DNA from: Ciona savignyi
Taxonomy: Eukaryota; Chordata; Ascidiacea; Phlebobranchia; Cionidae
Reading direction: 5' to 3'
Assembly (NCBI GenBank): GCA_000149265.1
Contig: CH002827.1
Coordinates: 1,005,632 to 1,069,631, forward strand
DNA length: 64,000 bases
Positions within the stretch are counted from its first letter, which is position 1, and each line of letters begins with the position of its first letter. The notes below the pieces were generated by a model. It saw only the letters and a program-made list of their open reading frames with translations, was not told the origin of the DNA and did not search any database. Below, piece after piece: positions 26,401 to 37,600 of the stretch. A program made the position numbers and the translations under genes.

Positions 26401-27947
26401 GCATTAATTCTGTTAACCACTATGTAAACCAGCAGCGTGTTCCCCTGCAGCATGGTTCAGCTCATATTAACAGTGACTTCTCTTATAATGCCACATCTTT
26501 ACAAGTAACCCCCTCGTCTGCCCCGGGAAGTTCACCCGCATCACGGCAACTCTGCCAGGGTGAATCGTCAGTGGCGACTCGACACATCCCTTCTTCCTAT
26601 CACGACGGTAGTGGGATTGTGGTCTCGACGTCGGACCCGACCGCTTTTCACGGCAATTATTACCACATGAGCGGTGATCACGAAGCTGGCTCGAATCTCA
26701 CCAACACTTGCTCCCCGAAATACAACTTGCCGATGGACTTCCCCGTCCAACAAGACAATTTATATTCCACCGGTACGGTACATGCCATTTTGTTTATAAT
26801 TGAAATTAAAACATAGTATTTACAAAAATATTGTTCGTGTTTCAGATGCTTCAAACAGCGCCACAGCACTACAAGATAACAAAAGCACCATCGGGTACGT
26901 GTAAACTTTATTCCAATACCTTATTCGGTTCGGCTCATTCGACCATGCATGTAACGGGACTGAACAAAAAAACATCATTTCTTGACTACTTGTTCAATCA
27001 GCGCCTCTGATTGCGTTGCTTAATTCAAGATGTGCGAACGCCAAACTAGCATCGTGTGATTAATCTTGATATGAACGAAAATCGTGGCTCATCAGTTAAT
27101 CAGTTGCACCACAGTTATTTTACAATGCGTCTGCTTATTATATCATCCTTTTCATCTAAATGGAAAAATGTTTAGCATAAACAGGTTTGATGTTTATATC
27201 AAAATTATGTTCAACGTAAAAGCAAACGGCGACACGCAATTCGATGCTTTCAAGTCCTGATAAAATCAACGCAGCGATGCATTTGCCCGGTCACCGGGCT
27301 AATTAACGAGTTATCATATTCTGACGTAACCGCATTCCATCATGACACTATGACGTCACAGTAGGCGAATGATTGATCCGGTTTAGTAAGTCACTGCTAC
27401 TCTGCGCTTTTCGTGTCCGCATACTTGCTCGTTGATTGCGGTTCCACCCATCGTCTTCGATGGTGCCATAATCTCAGTATAAACAAACAATCGTCGCCAC
27501 GTCAATGTTGTTGCTTGTTGTAGATCGACAGTCTTAGGCCTGGTGTAGGCATACACGGCGCACCCAGTCATGCATCCTGCCGCACTTGCTTACTGTCGTG
27601 ATAAGATACTTAAGTTAGCAGCTGGTAAAGTTCCCCGAAATAAGAAAGTTTGTTTGTGTTTCGATTAAAACCGCATCACCCATGTCATGTTAGTATATCA
27701 CGAATAATTTCGAGATTTCCTAATTAAAAGACCGCTGGACTTATGTACCCATATAACCGGTAGCGCGTTAGTTAATGTATTTTATGTCACCGTCATTGTG
27801 GTAAACTGCTGGTACAGTACAACCTATTCACACAAAAAATTATTTCCTTTACAGTGCTTGCATACCTTCAGGAGCTCAGTGCAAACCGAAGATAATGTCC
27901 AAGCTTCTCGCAAGGTGACAGCACAGAGCGCATCTTCCGCTTTGTAA
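23438..27947 (+). CDS. IRX: Iroquois-class TALE homeobox transcription factor
   Basis: Sequence-specific DNA-binding patterning factor of the Iroquois family. Exons by eye: 23438-23710, 24000-24109, 25042-25204, 25272-25425, 25642-26772, 26846-26894 and a last exon from 27855 (stop 27918) or from 27872 (stop 27947); all phases agree. The product is 647 or 651 residues. The homeodomain is at about 139-201 and carries the [13 protein letters not shown] loop, the [20 protein letters not shown] helix 3 and the Iroquois KENKMTW tail. The rest is Ser/Gln/Asn/Pro-rich and low in complexity, including an acidic [14 protein letters not shown] stretch after the homeodomain, as usual in IRX. A 67-base intron splits the homeodomain between Q182 and V183, just before the recognition helix. 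The start is the first ATG after the acceptor-like AG at 23390. Family identity is very secure; which paralogue and the exact C-terminus are not. Confidence 0.95.
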
Positions 27948-28539
27948 TATGCTTTTTTAATCGAGGTAAGTTTGATTTGAAATAAATATTGGTAAGAAAA
28001 AACAACAAAACAATATTAACTCAGAACGTAAATGTTTTAGTATTTTTGAATTGGACAGTAATAAATAGTTTTATATCAAATTTTATAACGAGTATTTTGC
28101 ACTTTAACCCACCGTTCGCTTTCATCTATTCTTTGGGCTTATATTCAATACGATGTATGCATTTATAAATGATTGTTTTAAAACCAATCACAACCTTTAG
28201 CTAGTGTAAAAGGTTTTATTTCTTACTTTTTGTTTCTTAAGAAATGATGTCCCAACTTTGTACTAAACCATCTTCTGTCCACAGATATTCATTGATGAGC
28301 CCGGAAACTACGGACTATTTCCTTTTTAACTGCTTCCGTTTAACTTTTTTGACCGTACTTTTTATTATCTCGCTTTGGCATCTTTTGCCAATACAAACGT
28401 ACTATTTACATTTTGAAACACATTTTGATCTAGTTTTTCAATGCAACCTAATTATGCCTGATATGTATATTGATAACGACGAATACGAAAAATAAGAGAC
28501 GTAGAAGATGTTTGCAATAAAAAAGTACTATAAAAAGAA
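27948..28539. other. IRX 3' region and convergent spacer
   Basis: Begins with the likely IRX 3' UTR. A good donor-like GAG|GTAAGT sits at 27966, so a 3'-UTR intron is possible, and AATAAA occurs at about 27982. The IRX and TPR genes are transcribed towards each other across this spacer and the following gap. The open frame at 28244-28495 has no recognisable product. Confidence 0.5.
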
Positions 28540-28639
28540 NNNNNNNNNNNNNNNNNNNNNNNNNNNNNNNNNNNNNNNNNNNNNNNNNNNNNNNNNNNNN
28601 NNNNNNNNNNNNNNNNNNNNNNNNNNNNNNNNNNNNNNN
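28540..28639. other. Assembly gap (100 N)
   Basis: One hundred N bases, a conventional placeholder length. It lies just past the stop codon of the TPR gene, so it probably hides that gene's 3' UTR and polyadenylation site. Confidence 0.99.
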
Positions 28640-28655
28640 AAAACAACGTAATTCA

Positions 28656-31600
28656 CTACGAAAGTGATTGTAACCGTTTCTTGCAACTAGAAATGCAATC
28701 TTTTTTAGACTCTTCGTTTCCCCAATCAAGGGCAGACTCGTAGACTTTTAGCGCTGTTTCAAACGAAGTTTTAGCGTGTTTGTATTCCATAAGCCTTCTG
28801 TAGGCAGAGCCAAGGTTGTTATAGCAAATGCCAAGAACATTGTACAATTGGGCATCATTGCCAAACGCTTTTCGCATAGCCTCAATAGCTTGCTTGTGTA
28901 TCTGAATTGATTTGGTGTAGCTTCCCAGCTGATTACAACAATACCCGAAGTATTTAAGGCACCAAACCACCTGTCGAGCCTTGAATTTGTCATCAACGTC
29001 AGTTATGTTTTCTACCCGTCGATAGATGTCACCAAAGAGCTCAAAAATTTGGTTTGTAGCTTTGGGATGGGAATACGAATGATCTGTCCCGTCACTGACA
29101 TGTTGCATCGCACCCGCAACTTCAACCAACTCAAACATTCGATTATTGGGGTCGTCAATACACTCCGTGCTTTCCACACAGTATCTCAATATTTTCACTC
29201 CCAAACCACTTAAATCGAATCGAGATAAATTTCTTGATAGTAACCTCAGCTCATCAATAACACGCATGCGGTGAGAAAGCGAAGTTCCGCTTACCAATTG
29301 GTCGATTAATTGAGTCACGTCTGTGATATCTTCCCGTCTGAGTCTGCATCTGATAATGTTTATTTTAACACGCAGAAGCAAGACGCCTGTGGCATAAGGG
29401 AGCAACTTTTCCAATACTCTTTGGCACTCCTCATATTTCTTCTGGTTAAAATATTCGATAGCAAAGGCTAAAATACAAAATTACACCGTTAAGTGAAATG
29501 GTCACAAATTTTAGTACTGCTAGAACGACATAAAAATTATCTCATTTTACCAAAGAATTCTTCTTGTGTCTCTTCAAACGTCTCGTTTGAAACAGGTGAA
29601 TTATATGAGCATTTCCCGTTCTGCTTTTCCTCGTTAAAATTCTAAAATAAAGTTGCATCTTTAAAAAGTAAGTTTAAACATTATCTAATAATTTAATGTT
29701 AAACTTCGACGGTAAAGGTATAAGATAATCCTAATTCAATACCATTGCTATTGCGAACACAATAAACTAAAATGGTGATATCCTTAGGGGAAAGTGGGAC
29801 GACACGGGCAATTATTTTCTTATATGAACCATTAGCCATTAGGCTAGGGCCGCTAGAAACTATTATATATTTTAAGGAAAAAATAATATATAAAGATATA
29901 TTATAAAATGCGTTAAAAGCACATACCGACTTGAATTATTAAAAGTAGGCATTGGGTAAAATATAATTTTTGCCCAAACGGACCACCACTTATTCCTATA
30001 AATGTGTTTTAAGTCAAAACGGACCAATATTGACCATTTAAAATGTGTTTATTTTTATTCCAATTTTATTTGGTAATGTCTATTTGTGCAAAAGTCCATA
30101 TAGAAAAGCCTTATTTTGAACTAGGTTTTAAATAATATCAGAAATTATTTGGGCTCATACCATCAAACTATAAGTTATTTTTGCATATTTTTTTAATTTC
30201 CTTTCACATATATCGTAACATACTGGCATGTTTATAATTTCGTTTTTTATTTCTATTGTTCAAACGTCGTTTTAGGGAAGGCACCCCAAGTCGTCTAATA
30301 GGTGTTTTTTAGGTTCCATGACAACTGAACCCCTTACAACTGAACCCCTTACAACTGAACCCTTACAACTAAACCCTTTACAACTGAACCCCTACAATTA
30401 AGCCCCTTACAACTGAACTCCTTTTAACTAAACCCCTTTAAACTGAACCCCTTTACAACTGAACCCATTTCAATTGAACCTCTTTACAACTGAACACTCT
30501 TTTCAGTTAAAAGCGTTCGGTTAAAAGGGGTTAGTTGTAAAGGGGTTCAGTTGTAGGGGCTCAGTTGTAAGGGGTTCAGTTGTAAGGGGTTCAGTTGACT
30601 GGTCACCGTTTTTTATACGATATACAAATCGTAGACTGTGTCCAAAAGAGTTAGAAAGCGTTGGTTTTAGTTGTTTGATTATTATTCTATGCGCATTCTA
30701 ACACCTATTGTATTCTAGCAGCCTCAGTTTGCGGTAACTTGTCACTAAAACGTCCGCCTGCTTTAACAGTCACCAGACAATAAAGTTGAACTGCGCGTTG
30801 CCCTATACAGACGAGTTTTACTGCATAACCATCCTTACTTGCGCCACTCTGGCTAATGCCGAATTTAAAAAGAGGTATAACATATATATACATAGGATAG
30901 GATAGGATATTCATGTTTATCCCCGTGAATGGGAAAACCAAGGGGGTTAACACACGGGCAATCGCCAGATCACCTCGCGCCCACAGTCGGATTACCGAAA
31001 CTATTGCAGTGTGTTGTGTATGCACACGTTCCTTCAATTTGGTAGAACCCATTAATCCGCTGGGTCCAGGCAATGTCCGTAAAGTGCCTTAGCTAAGGAC
31101 ACAGCCGACTAGCTAGCGACCAGTTTCGCACCTGCAATCTTTTGGTTGAAAGGCGACGCACTTAAACCGCTAGACTTACCGGCCGGTCCACATTTGTTTT
31201 TGTTTTTTTACAATCGAACTGTTAATTAAGACCGGTTAATATGAACCGGTATTCCTAACTGTCGCGTCTATTCTTAACAGTTTTCATTTACATTTTCTAA
31301 ACCAAAATCACATTTTCGCAACTGGAGGGCCAAAAGAAACCGGTAACATAAGAAGCGTGTGTGGTCACTTGGTTAAAGTGATTGATTCTTTTACCGTTTT
31401 CTATACAAAAACGTTTTTAGTGATAAGCCCATAATGGCTTGGAAATTTTCCCGTTTCAATAAAGAAGTAAATAAAGTGAATATACTATTAGACTATATCT
31501 AGATGACTACATATTTTAATTAGTTACCTGTATAATGGTAGAAATGTCAATGCAATGCTTCTCGTTGTTTATATAGAATGTAGTTTGGGAACAATGCTCC

Positions 31601-31957
31601 GGAGTTCTTTCGGTCGTGCTGCAAAAAGGACGTTTAGCTAACATTCAGATTATGCTTTGTTTGACAGGATTTCCCCGTTTTCTAACCAATAAGCAAACAC
31701 TCAGCGAAAATACACTCCACAAAACAAATATTATCGATAAAGTATTAGCATCAAATTACCAATTATGACAGCCGATAACGATGGATTGAAATATAAACAT
31801 AGTCTTTAGTCGAAAACCATGGTCACCTTTTTGTTCCATGTACAATAATATCATCTACTTCAGACGCTTTACGTTCTTTCGTATACGCGACATTGATGAA
31901 TTCCAGGTCGCTTGAACTCGCCTTCCTGGTACTTACACTTAACACTTCAAACGCCAT
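28656..31957 (-). CDS. TPR-repeat protein, four exons
   Basis: Exons on the minus strand by eye: 31827-31957, 31528-31618, 29551-29641 and 28656-29467. Each has GT-AG ends (the first donor, GTGACC, is weak) and phases agree, giving 374 residues. The C-terminal exon holds the recognisable part: helical-pair repeats around CLKYFGYCCNQLGSYTKSI and GICYNNLGSAYRRLMEYKHA match the tetratricopeptide pattern (W/L-G-Y-A-F-A-P spacing, Y-x-x-A). TPRs form protein-binding superhelices; the partner is unknown. The first 105 residues are polar and unrecognised. No signal peptide or membrane segment is seen. The second intron (29642-31527) is large because it holds a SINE and a palindromic array. I cannot name an orthologue; NPHP3/kinesin-light-chain-like TPR families are only a loose resemblance. 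The two upstream exons are inferred from splice phase and are less certain than the last two. Confidence 0.72.
30321..30597. repeat. Palindromic array of a ~17-bp unit (fold-back)
   Basis: About ten degenerate tandem copies of ACAACTGAACCCCTT run to about 30492. Then about five copies of the reverse complement (AAGGGGTTCAGTTGT) run to 30597. The outer units of the two arms pair in register, so a single strand would fold into a long imperfect hairpin with a loop near 30495. It lies inside an intron of the TPR gene. I see no clear target duplication. Fold-back transposon or hairpin-driven minisatellite are the likely explanations. Confidence 0.85.
30890..31190 (-). mobile_element. tRNA-derived SINE, full-length copy
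   Basis: On the minus strand it starts at 31190 with a tRNA-like head (A-box-like AGTCTAGCGGTTTAAGTGCG, B-box-like GATTGCAGGTGCGAAACTGG). A body containing TGTGTCCTTAGCTAAGGCAC follows, and it ends in a (TATCC)n tail. It is closely similar to 62331-62634 along its whole length. The open frame across it is a by-product of the repeat and also appears in the other copy. It sits in the second intron of the TPR gene, in the gene's orientation. Confidence 0.85.
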
Positions 31958-32955
31958 TTTAGATAACAGCTTACATCTACACTACAACAGCACTCCCTTA
32001 TATCTCCACAAGCAGTTTGTGTAACATCGTTAATTTGAACCTACGTGCAAATAAATTCCAACGTGTTTTTTTCTGCTGACTTGACGCTTTATTTATTTAG
32101 CAAGCAAATTGAAATCTATAGCCTCTTTTTTTAAATTACACGATTATAATTACAGGTTGTACATGTTCACTAAGTGAACAACTAATGTTTAAATGTAGCA
32201 CAAAACAGTGCACAAATGTTGCAATAAAGTAAAAGGTTACACATTAACCTGCATTGTGTGGTGTGGTTGTAAAAACACTATTCTCGTAAACTGTGCCAGA
32301 TCCACAATAACGAAGTAGTTAAATCAACCAAATTCCAACGCAGTGGGTGCATTGAATCCGCGCTTACTCAAGTGCTTCATTCGCTTTTCGCGTAACTGAT
32401 GAACCTTTCATACTAAGTTTTGACGGAGATTGGAATTCTCATTCTTTTGAGGTGGCGTGAAAATAACTTACCAAGTTACCTTCGAATAAATCAACCACTA
32501 CCATTTCTGTTATCGCCTATCATGTAATTGAAATAATATATGTAAACATAGATACTAAAAAATAGTTTTCAATATATACCATATTTCTCTAGCAACCCGA
32601 TTATAAGTTATACCGGCCTTAGTTGTACACACAAGGATAAAAATTACCATGTGCTATTAACCAGGGATTATGAGAGCACTAATAGGCGCGTACTTGCATT
32701 GGCGTCCAGAATTACTGATTTAAAATACAAATTTCATGTTCATAGTATGCATTTGTAAACAACGTATATTCTGAAATGGGTAGCAGCAGTTAACAATTTA
32801 TATAAAATAATACACAATTTACATAGTCAGTAATTGTCTAGGATGAATAAGATTTAAACCAAACAACATGTATTTTAGATTTGGAATGTTACATAAAGGT
32901 TTTTTAAGTGCACCTTGTACCACATTGACGGCAACATTATGCTTTAACCTTGAAT
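31958..32955. other. Spacer between TPR gene and PYM1
   Basis: About 1 kb holding the presumed TPR promoter and the PYM1 3' UTR. I see no further gene. It is AT-rich with no recognisable repeat. Confidence 0.5.
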
Positions 32956-34072
32956 TTAACAAGACTCTAGTTGATTTAATTCATTTACGAATTCTTGTCG
33001 TTTACGAATTTTTTCCAGTTGAGTTTTGTCTGGATTTGATATGACACCGGAATCAATTTTCGCTTGTAATTCATCTATTTGGCGAATTTTCTTGTTAAGA
33101 TTTTTAATCTTTTTAGCCACATCATCAACTTTAAAATTCGATTGGGTGTGGGTAGAACTTGATACCTTACAAAATTCCATTTTTTCTGATAACTCTGAAA
33201 TATCTTTCTCTCCTTTCACAAGATCAGTGTACTGCTGTTGGATCATGACTTCTGTTTCTTCATTTTTCTTTTTCTGTCTTTGTTCTTTTCGCTTAAGATT
33301 TTTCTTTGCCCCTTTGCTAAGGGGAAGATCAACATGACCAGATATGTTGGAACTTAAGCCAGGCACAGTCTTCTTTGGAGCACTTTGAGTAAGGAAGTCG
33401 GGGCTAAGTCCTGGGCAAGCTGGAGCTAACCGGCGGTTACGGGCAGAAGAAGTTTCATACCTACATGCAAAACATTTTTGGTTGAAAAGTAGTTTAAATA
33501 GGGTCACAGCATATTTTACAAAATTAGTCTGTAAGTAAGCACTAAATAGCTGTCTTGGCTTTTATTTCTGGTATTATTTATTAGGGTTGCTATATGTATG
33601 TGTCAGGGTTGTGGAAGTACACAGAAAAATAACTTTTATGGACTTATACCAGTGTGTGATACATCTGGTTACATCATGCAAAAGAAAATTACTTTGGATT
33701 ATCTGAGAACTCATTATGCCTGTTTATGTGTAAAGCTACACACAAGAATTGTAAAAAGGAGGAAACACCCTACATTTTAGAAAGGAGCTAAATTGCATCA
33801 ATGTGGTCATGTCTGTACCCTTAGATTTTAACGATGCACTCTAACGAAAGAATTCTTACCTTTTTACATCTTCTTCTGGTACATAACCTTCTTTCACTCG
33901 TTGTGCTTTTCTCCATGTGCCATCTGGTCTTTGGGTTGCAGGGATAAAAGCAACCCCTGGGAACATAATAAAGTCAAATTTTAGCTAATACATAATAAAA
34001 AATATTACCTCTTTCATCACGCACTATTCCGGTAGCTTGTGATATTTTAAGATTATGCTGTTGATCGTTCAT
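32956..34072 (-). CDS. PYM1: Partner of Y14 and Mago (PYM)
   Basis: PYM binds the MAGOH-Y14 heterodimer and the small ribosomal subunit, helps remove exon-junction complexes from translated mRNA in the cytoplasm and promotes translation of spliced mRNA. Exons: 34009-34072, 33860-33956 and 32956-33460, GT-AG and phase-consistent, 221 residues. The N-terminal MAGO-Y14-binding segment is unmistakable: [20 protein letters not shown] at about 27-46. The C-terminal half has the family's lysine-rich [13 protein letters not shown] block and a final coiled-coil-like [17 protein letters not shown] segment, as in vertebrate PYM1 (about 204 residues). The start ATG opens the short first exon. It lies on the same strand as ABCC5, 587 bases downstream of that gene's stop. 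Confidence 0.93.
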
Positions 34073-34658
34073 TTTCACCAATCATTGCTCATCAAAGAGA
34101 AAATCTGATTTAAACAGTCCGTGTCTGCGACAAATGTGTAATGTCAGTGGGGTAAATAAATTGAGTTAGACATAAGTTAAACTGCAATATAACATGTCTA
34201 CAGATAACAGTTAGTGAAATAATATGTACAAACGCAATTTTTTGTGTATTATTTGTGAAACAAATTATAAAAATATGTGTATAAATGCAATCAAAACAGT
34301 AACGAAATCATCTTATCTCAGGGAACGAAATTAAAAAAATCAAAAAGGTTTCAGCGACACAATTTTCTACAAAAAATCAAATATACAATATAAACGATAT
34401 ACAATATATATATATACATTAATACATAGTGTTGTGTTAAAGTTGCGGTACTGAATTAATTCATATGTACAAAAAGAACATTAGAAAAAAAAAACAGTTT
34501 AATTTAAACACAATTTTTATGCATTTTTGGAATGAAGGATTTTGGAAAACAATTCAGCCTTGTTATATTTTAATTTTAACAGATGCAGCTTGATCATTAT
34601 AGGTATTAGGTTCTTGTATAGGGTTGTTCGATCATGTTAATATGCCCACCATTGTATT
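34073..34658. other. Spacer between PYM1 and ABCC5
   Basis: AT-rich 586 bases, including short TA-rich simple sequence near 34395-34420. It should contain the PYM1 5' end and the ABCC5 3' UTR. No gene seen. Confidence 0.5.
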
Positions 34659-37600
34659 TTATGAAACCAAAGCATTAGACTTAAAAGCAGCCAGCATTTG
34701 TGAGAATTGTGAATGTTCATTACTAAGCAAAACATTTGGTTCATCAAATTCTACAATTTCTCCATCGTTCATTACTATTACTCGATCACATGAAGTAACA
34801 GAGGTCAGTCGGTGAGCAATAGTGATTATGGTGCAGTCAGCAAACATTTCCTTTGTCATTTCATGGACAAGTTTCTCCGTATCAGAGTCCACTGCAGCTG
34901 TAGCTTCATCGAGTACCAAAATTTTGCTGTTTCTAAGAAGAGCACGGGCAAGACAAATCAACTGACGTTCCCCGACAGAGAAATTGCTCCCTCCTTCCAG
35001 CACTGTGCTCTCAAGCTGACCTTCCTGACTTGATATCAAAGGTTTAAGATGTGTTTTCTCCAAAGCAATCCACAAGGCATCATCAGAATGTTTGGAAAAT
35101 GGGTCCAAGTTGTATCTTACAGAACCTGAAAATAATACAGGGTCTTGTGGTATAATGGATAGTTTGGATCTCAAATCATGTAGATCGACAGATTTAATAT
35201 CTACGCCATCAATACTGATTAAGCCACTTGAGCTATCGACAAGTCTGAACAGGGTTACAGCGAGAGAGGATTTGCCTGATCCGGTTCGGCCAACTATTCC
35301 TATTTTCTCCTTTTCATTAATTTTAAACGAGATGTTTTTCAGTGCAAGTTGAAGGCCTGGTCTATAACGCATGCTGACATTGGAATATTCCACAACACCC
35401 CTAGCAGGCCAGCTTTCCTCTGGTGTTATGGTGCTTTTTGATTCTTCTTGTGGGATGTTTGTGATATAGTATTTAATTCGGTCAAAAGTGACAAAGCGCG
35501 CCTCTGCTTCTGTCAAAAGTCGAATAGTAAACTGTATAAGACCAGTCATGAGGAATGAGGAGCTTAAGGCAAGACCGGCACTGGCTGGACTTACAACATC
35601 ACCATATACAATAACTAATACAGTGGTCACGACACCTGTTATGACAGTGAGCATATCTAATCTAAGTGCAAGCCAACGATTTGCACATGCAAAGAGGTAG
35701 CACGGAACACCATTGATATCCAAAAGTCGCTGAAATTCAGCTGCAAACTCAGTAAGCTGGCAATATGCTTTGATGGAATCTAGTCCATTCACAGTTGCTG
35801 TTATGTGGGAAAGTAGTGGAGATCGACTTAAAACATCAAGTCGTTTTAATTCACGAGCAGCTGGCCTGAAAAAAATGTAAACAAAAAATATCATTGGAAG
35901 AACTATAGCCATAATGATCAGAAATTGAGGGAACACATAAGCAATTAACGCAGCAGCAATAAGCAGAGTGGTGAAATTCAAAATGAACATTTCCCATAAA
36001 AACGGCAAAACAGTATCAAGTTCATCCATATCTTTTTGAAACCTGTTCAAAATTCTTCCACTTGGTGTGACATCGTAAAAGGTCATTGTAGCGTACAGAG
36101 TTTTTTTAAACAATTGACTGTGCAATACACCAGAGCCCTGAATTGTCATTGATACATAAGAAAATCCACGTAATACACTAATGACAGCCATCGCCAAAGC
36201 CACAACACCATAAATGATGAGGTAAAGACCAAAGTTAGGGTTGTCGAGGAGGCTGTTGCTGCTTGTTACATTATTTATAGGCATGGAGAATTTGGAAGAA
36301 AAATTTATAGAATTGGAGGTTAGGTTAGACACTGTCAGGTCAAACATTACGGGTGCACTGAAGTTTTCTCTTCCTGAACCTTGGTTAATCCAAAACGATA
36401 TCCAAAAGTTTCCAAATTGCTGAGCACCAACATTTATAAAAAAGAACATTGACATCAACATCCAAAGAATAAATCCACCTGAAGCTTTAATATAGCTGTA
36501 ATATGTACTCATTGGAATTGCGCTTCCTCTTTCTTCATCTGACATCAGTTTGCCTTGGATTTCAAGATCATTTTCATTTAAAGATTTTCCTGGTGAACCC
36601 GGGGACTGAATAGAGGCAGATGTAGTATCACCCACTACTTCTGCTTTGTCTTCTGATTTTGTCAATTCATTTTCATCAAACTCATGTTCTAAAGTTCGAA
36701 TCAATGTTCCATTTTTCATTAAAAAGACTTTATCACAATGCAGTAAATACTGGGTTTGGTGTGTGACAAAAAGGATGGTTTTACCACGAGATTTTAAAAA
36801 GGTAAAGATTGCTTCAAAGAAAATATGTTTTCCAACATGAGCATCGACAGCACTTAATGGATCATCCAGAAGATACAAATCTCTATCACTGTACAAAGCT
36901 CGAGCAAGACTTATCCGCTGTTTTTGGCCACCACTGAGGTTTAACCCTCTTTCTCCAACCTCAGTCAAGTCACGTGAAGGAAGTATGTTAAAATCTTGCT
37001 CAAGTCCGCATGCATAAATCACTTTCTTGTAAAGTATTTTATTGTAGGTGGACCCAAAGATAATATTTTCTCTGACAGTTGCGTTCATTAGCCATGCTTC
37101 TTGTGCTGCATAAGCAATAGATTCACATACGGCCACTGATCCACCTAGTAGTTCCATCTGCCCAAGAAGTGCGGAAAACAGAGAGCTTTTTCCAGAACCG
37201 ACAGGTCCGTAAATACCAATTAAATCGCCATTTTGAACTGTTAGGTCAATACTTTGAAGTGTCACCTGGACATTAGGTTCATCATCATGTAAAAGATGTT
37301 TGCTATCATTTACTGGAGTATCTTCAACAACTTTTGAATCTGTTTCATCCACAGTACTGGTTTTGGAATTCCAAGACAAAGAAGCATTTTCTACCTTAAT
37401 GATGTTTTGTTTATCCCTGGTCTTTTTTCTCACATAATCCTGTTCATCTTTTATGCATAATACTTCTTGCAGCCGTTTGAAAGAAGCAGCACCATCAGCA
37501 ATGCTTTTTATTGATATCGGCATAAGTTTAAGGCCATATGACATGACATTAAACAATGCAACACATGTGAATGCTTCTTCTGCAGTAAGATTGTGGCCAA

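Noticed and set aside
30705..31073. Open frame of 122 residues on the minus strand, similar to a frame at 62446-62778
   Set aside because: Both lie across copies of the same tRNA-derived SINE; the shared protein-like sequence is a by-product of repeat similarity, not a gene family.
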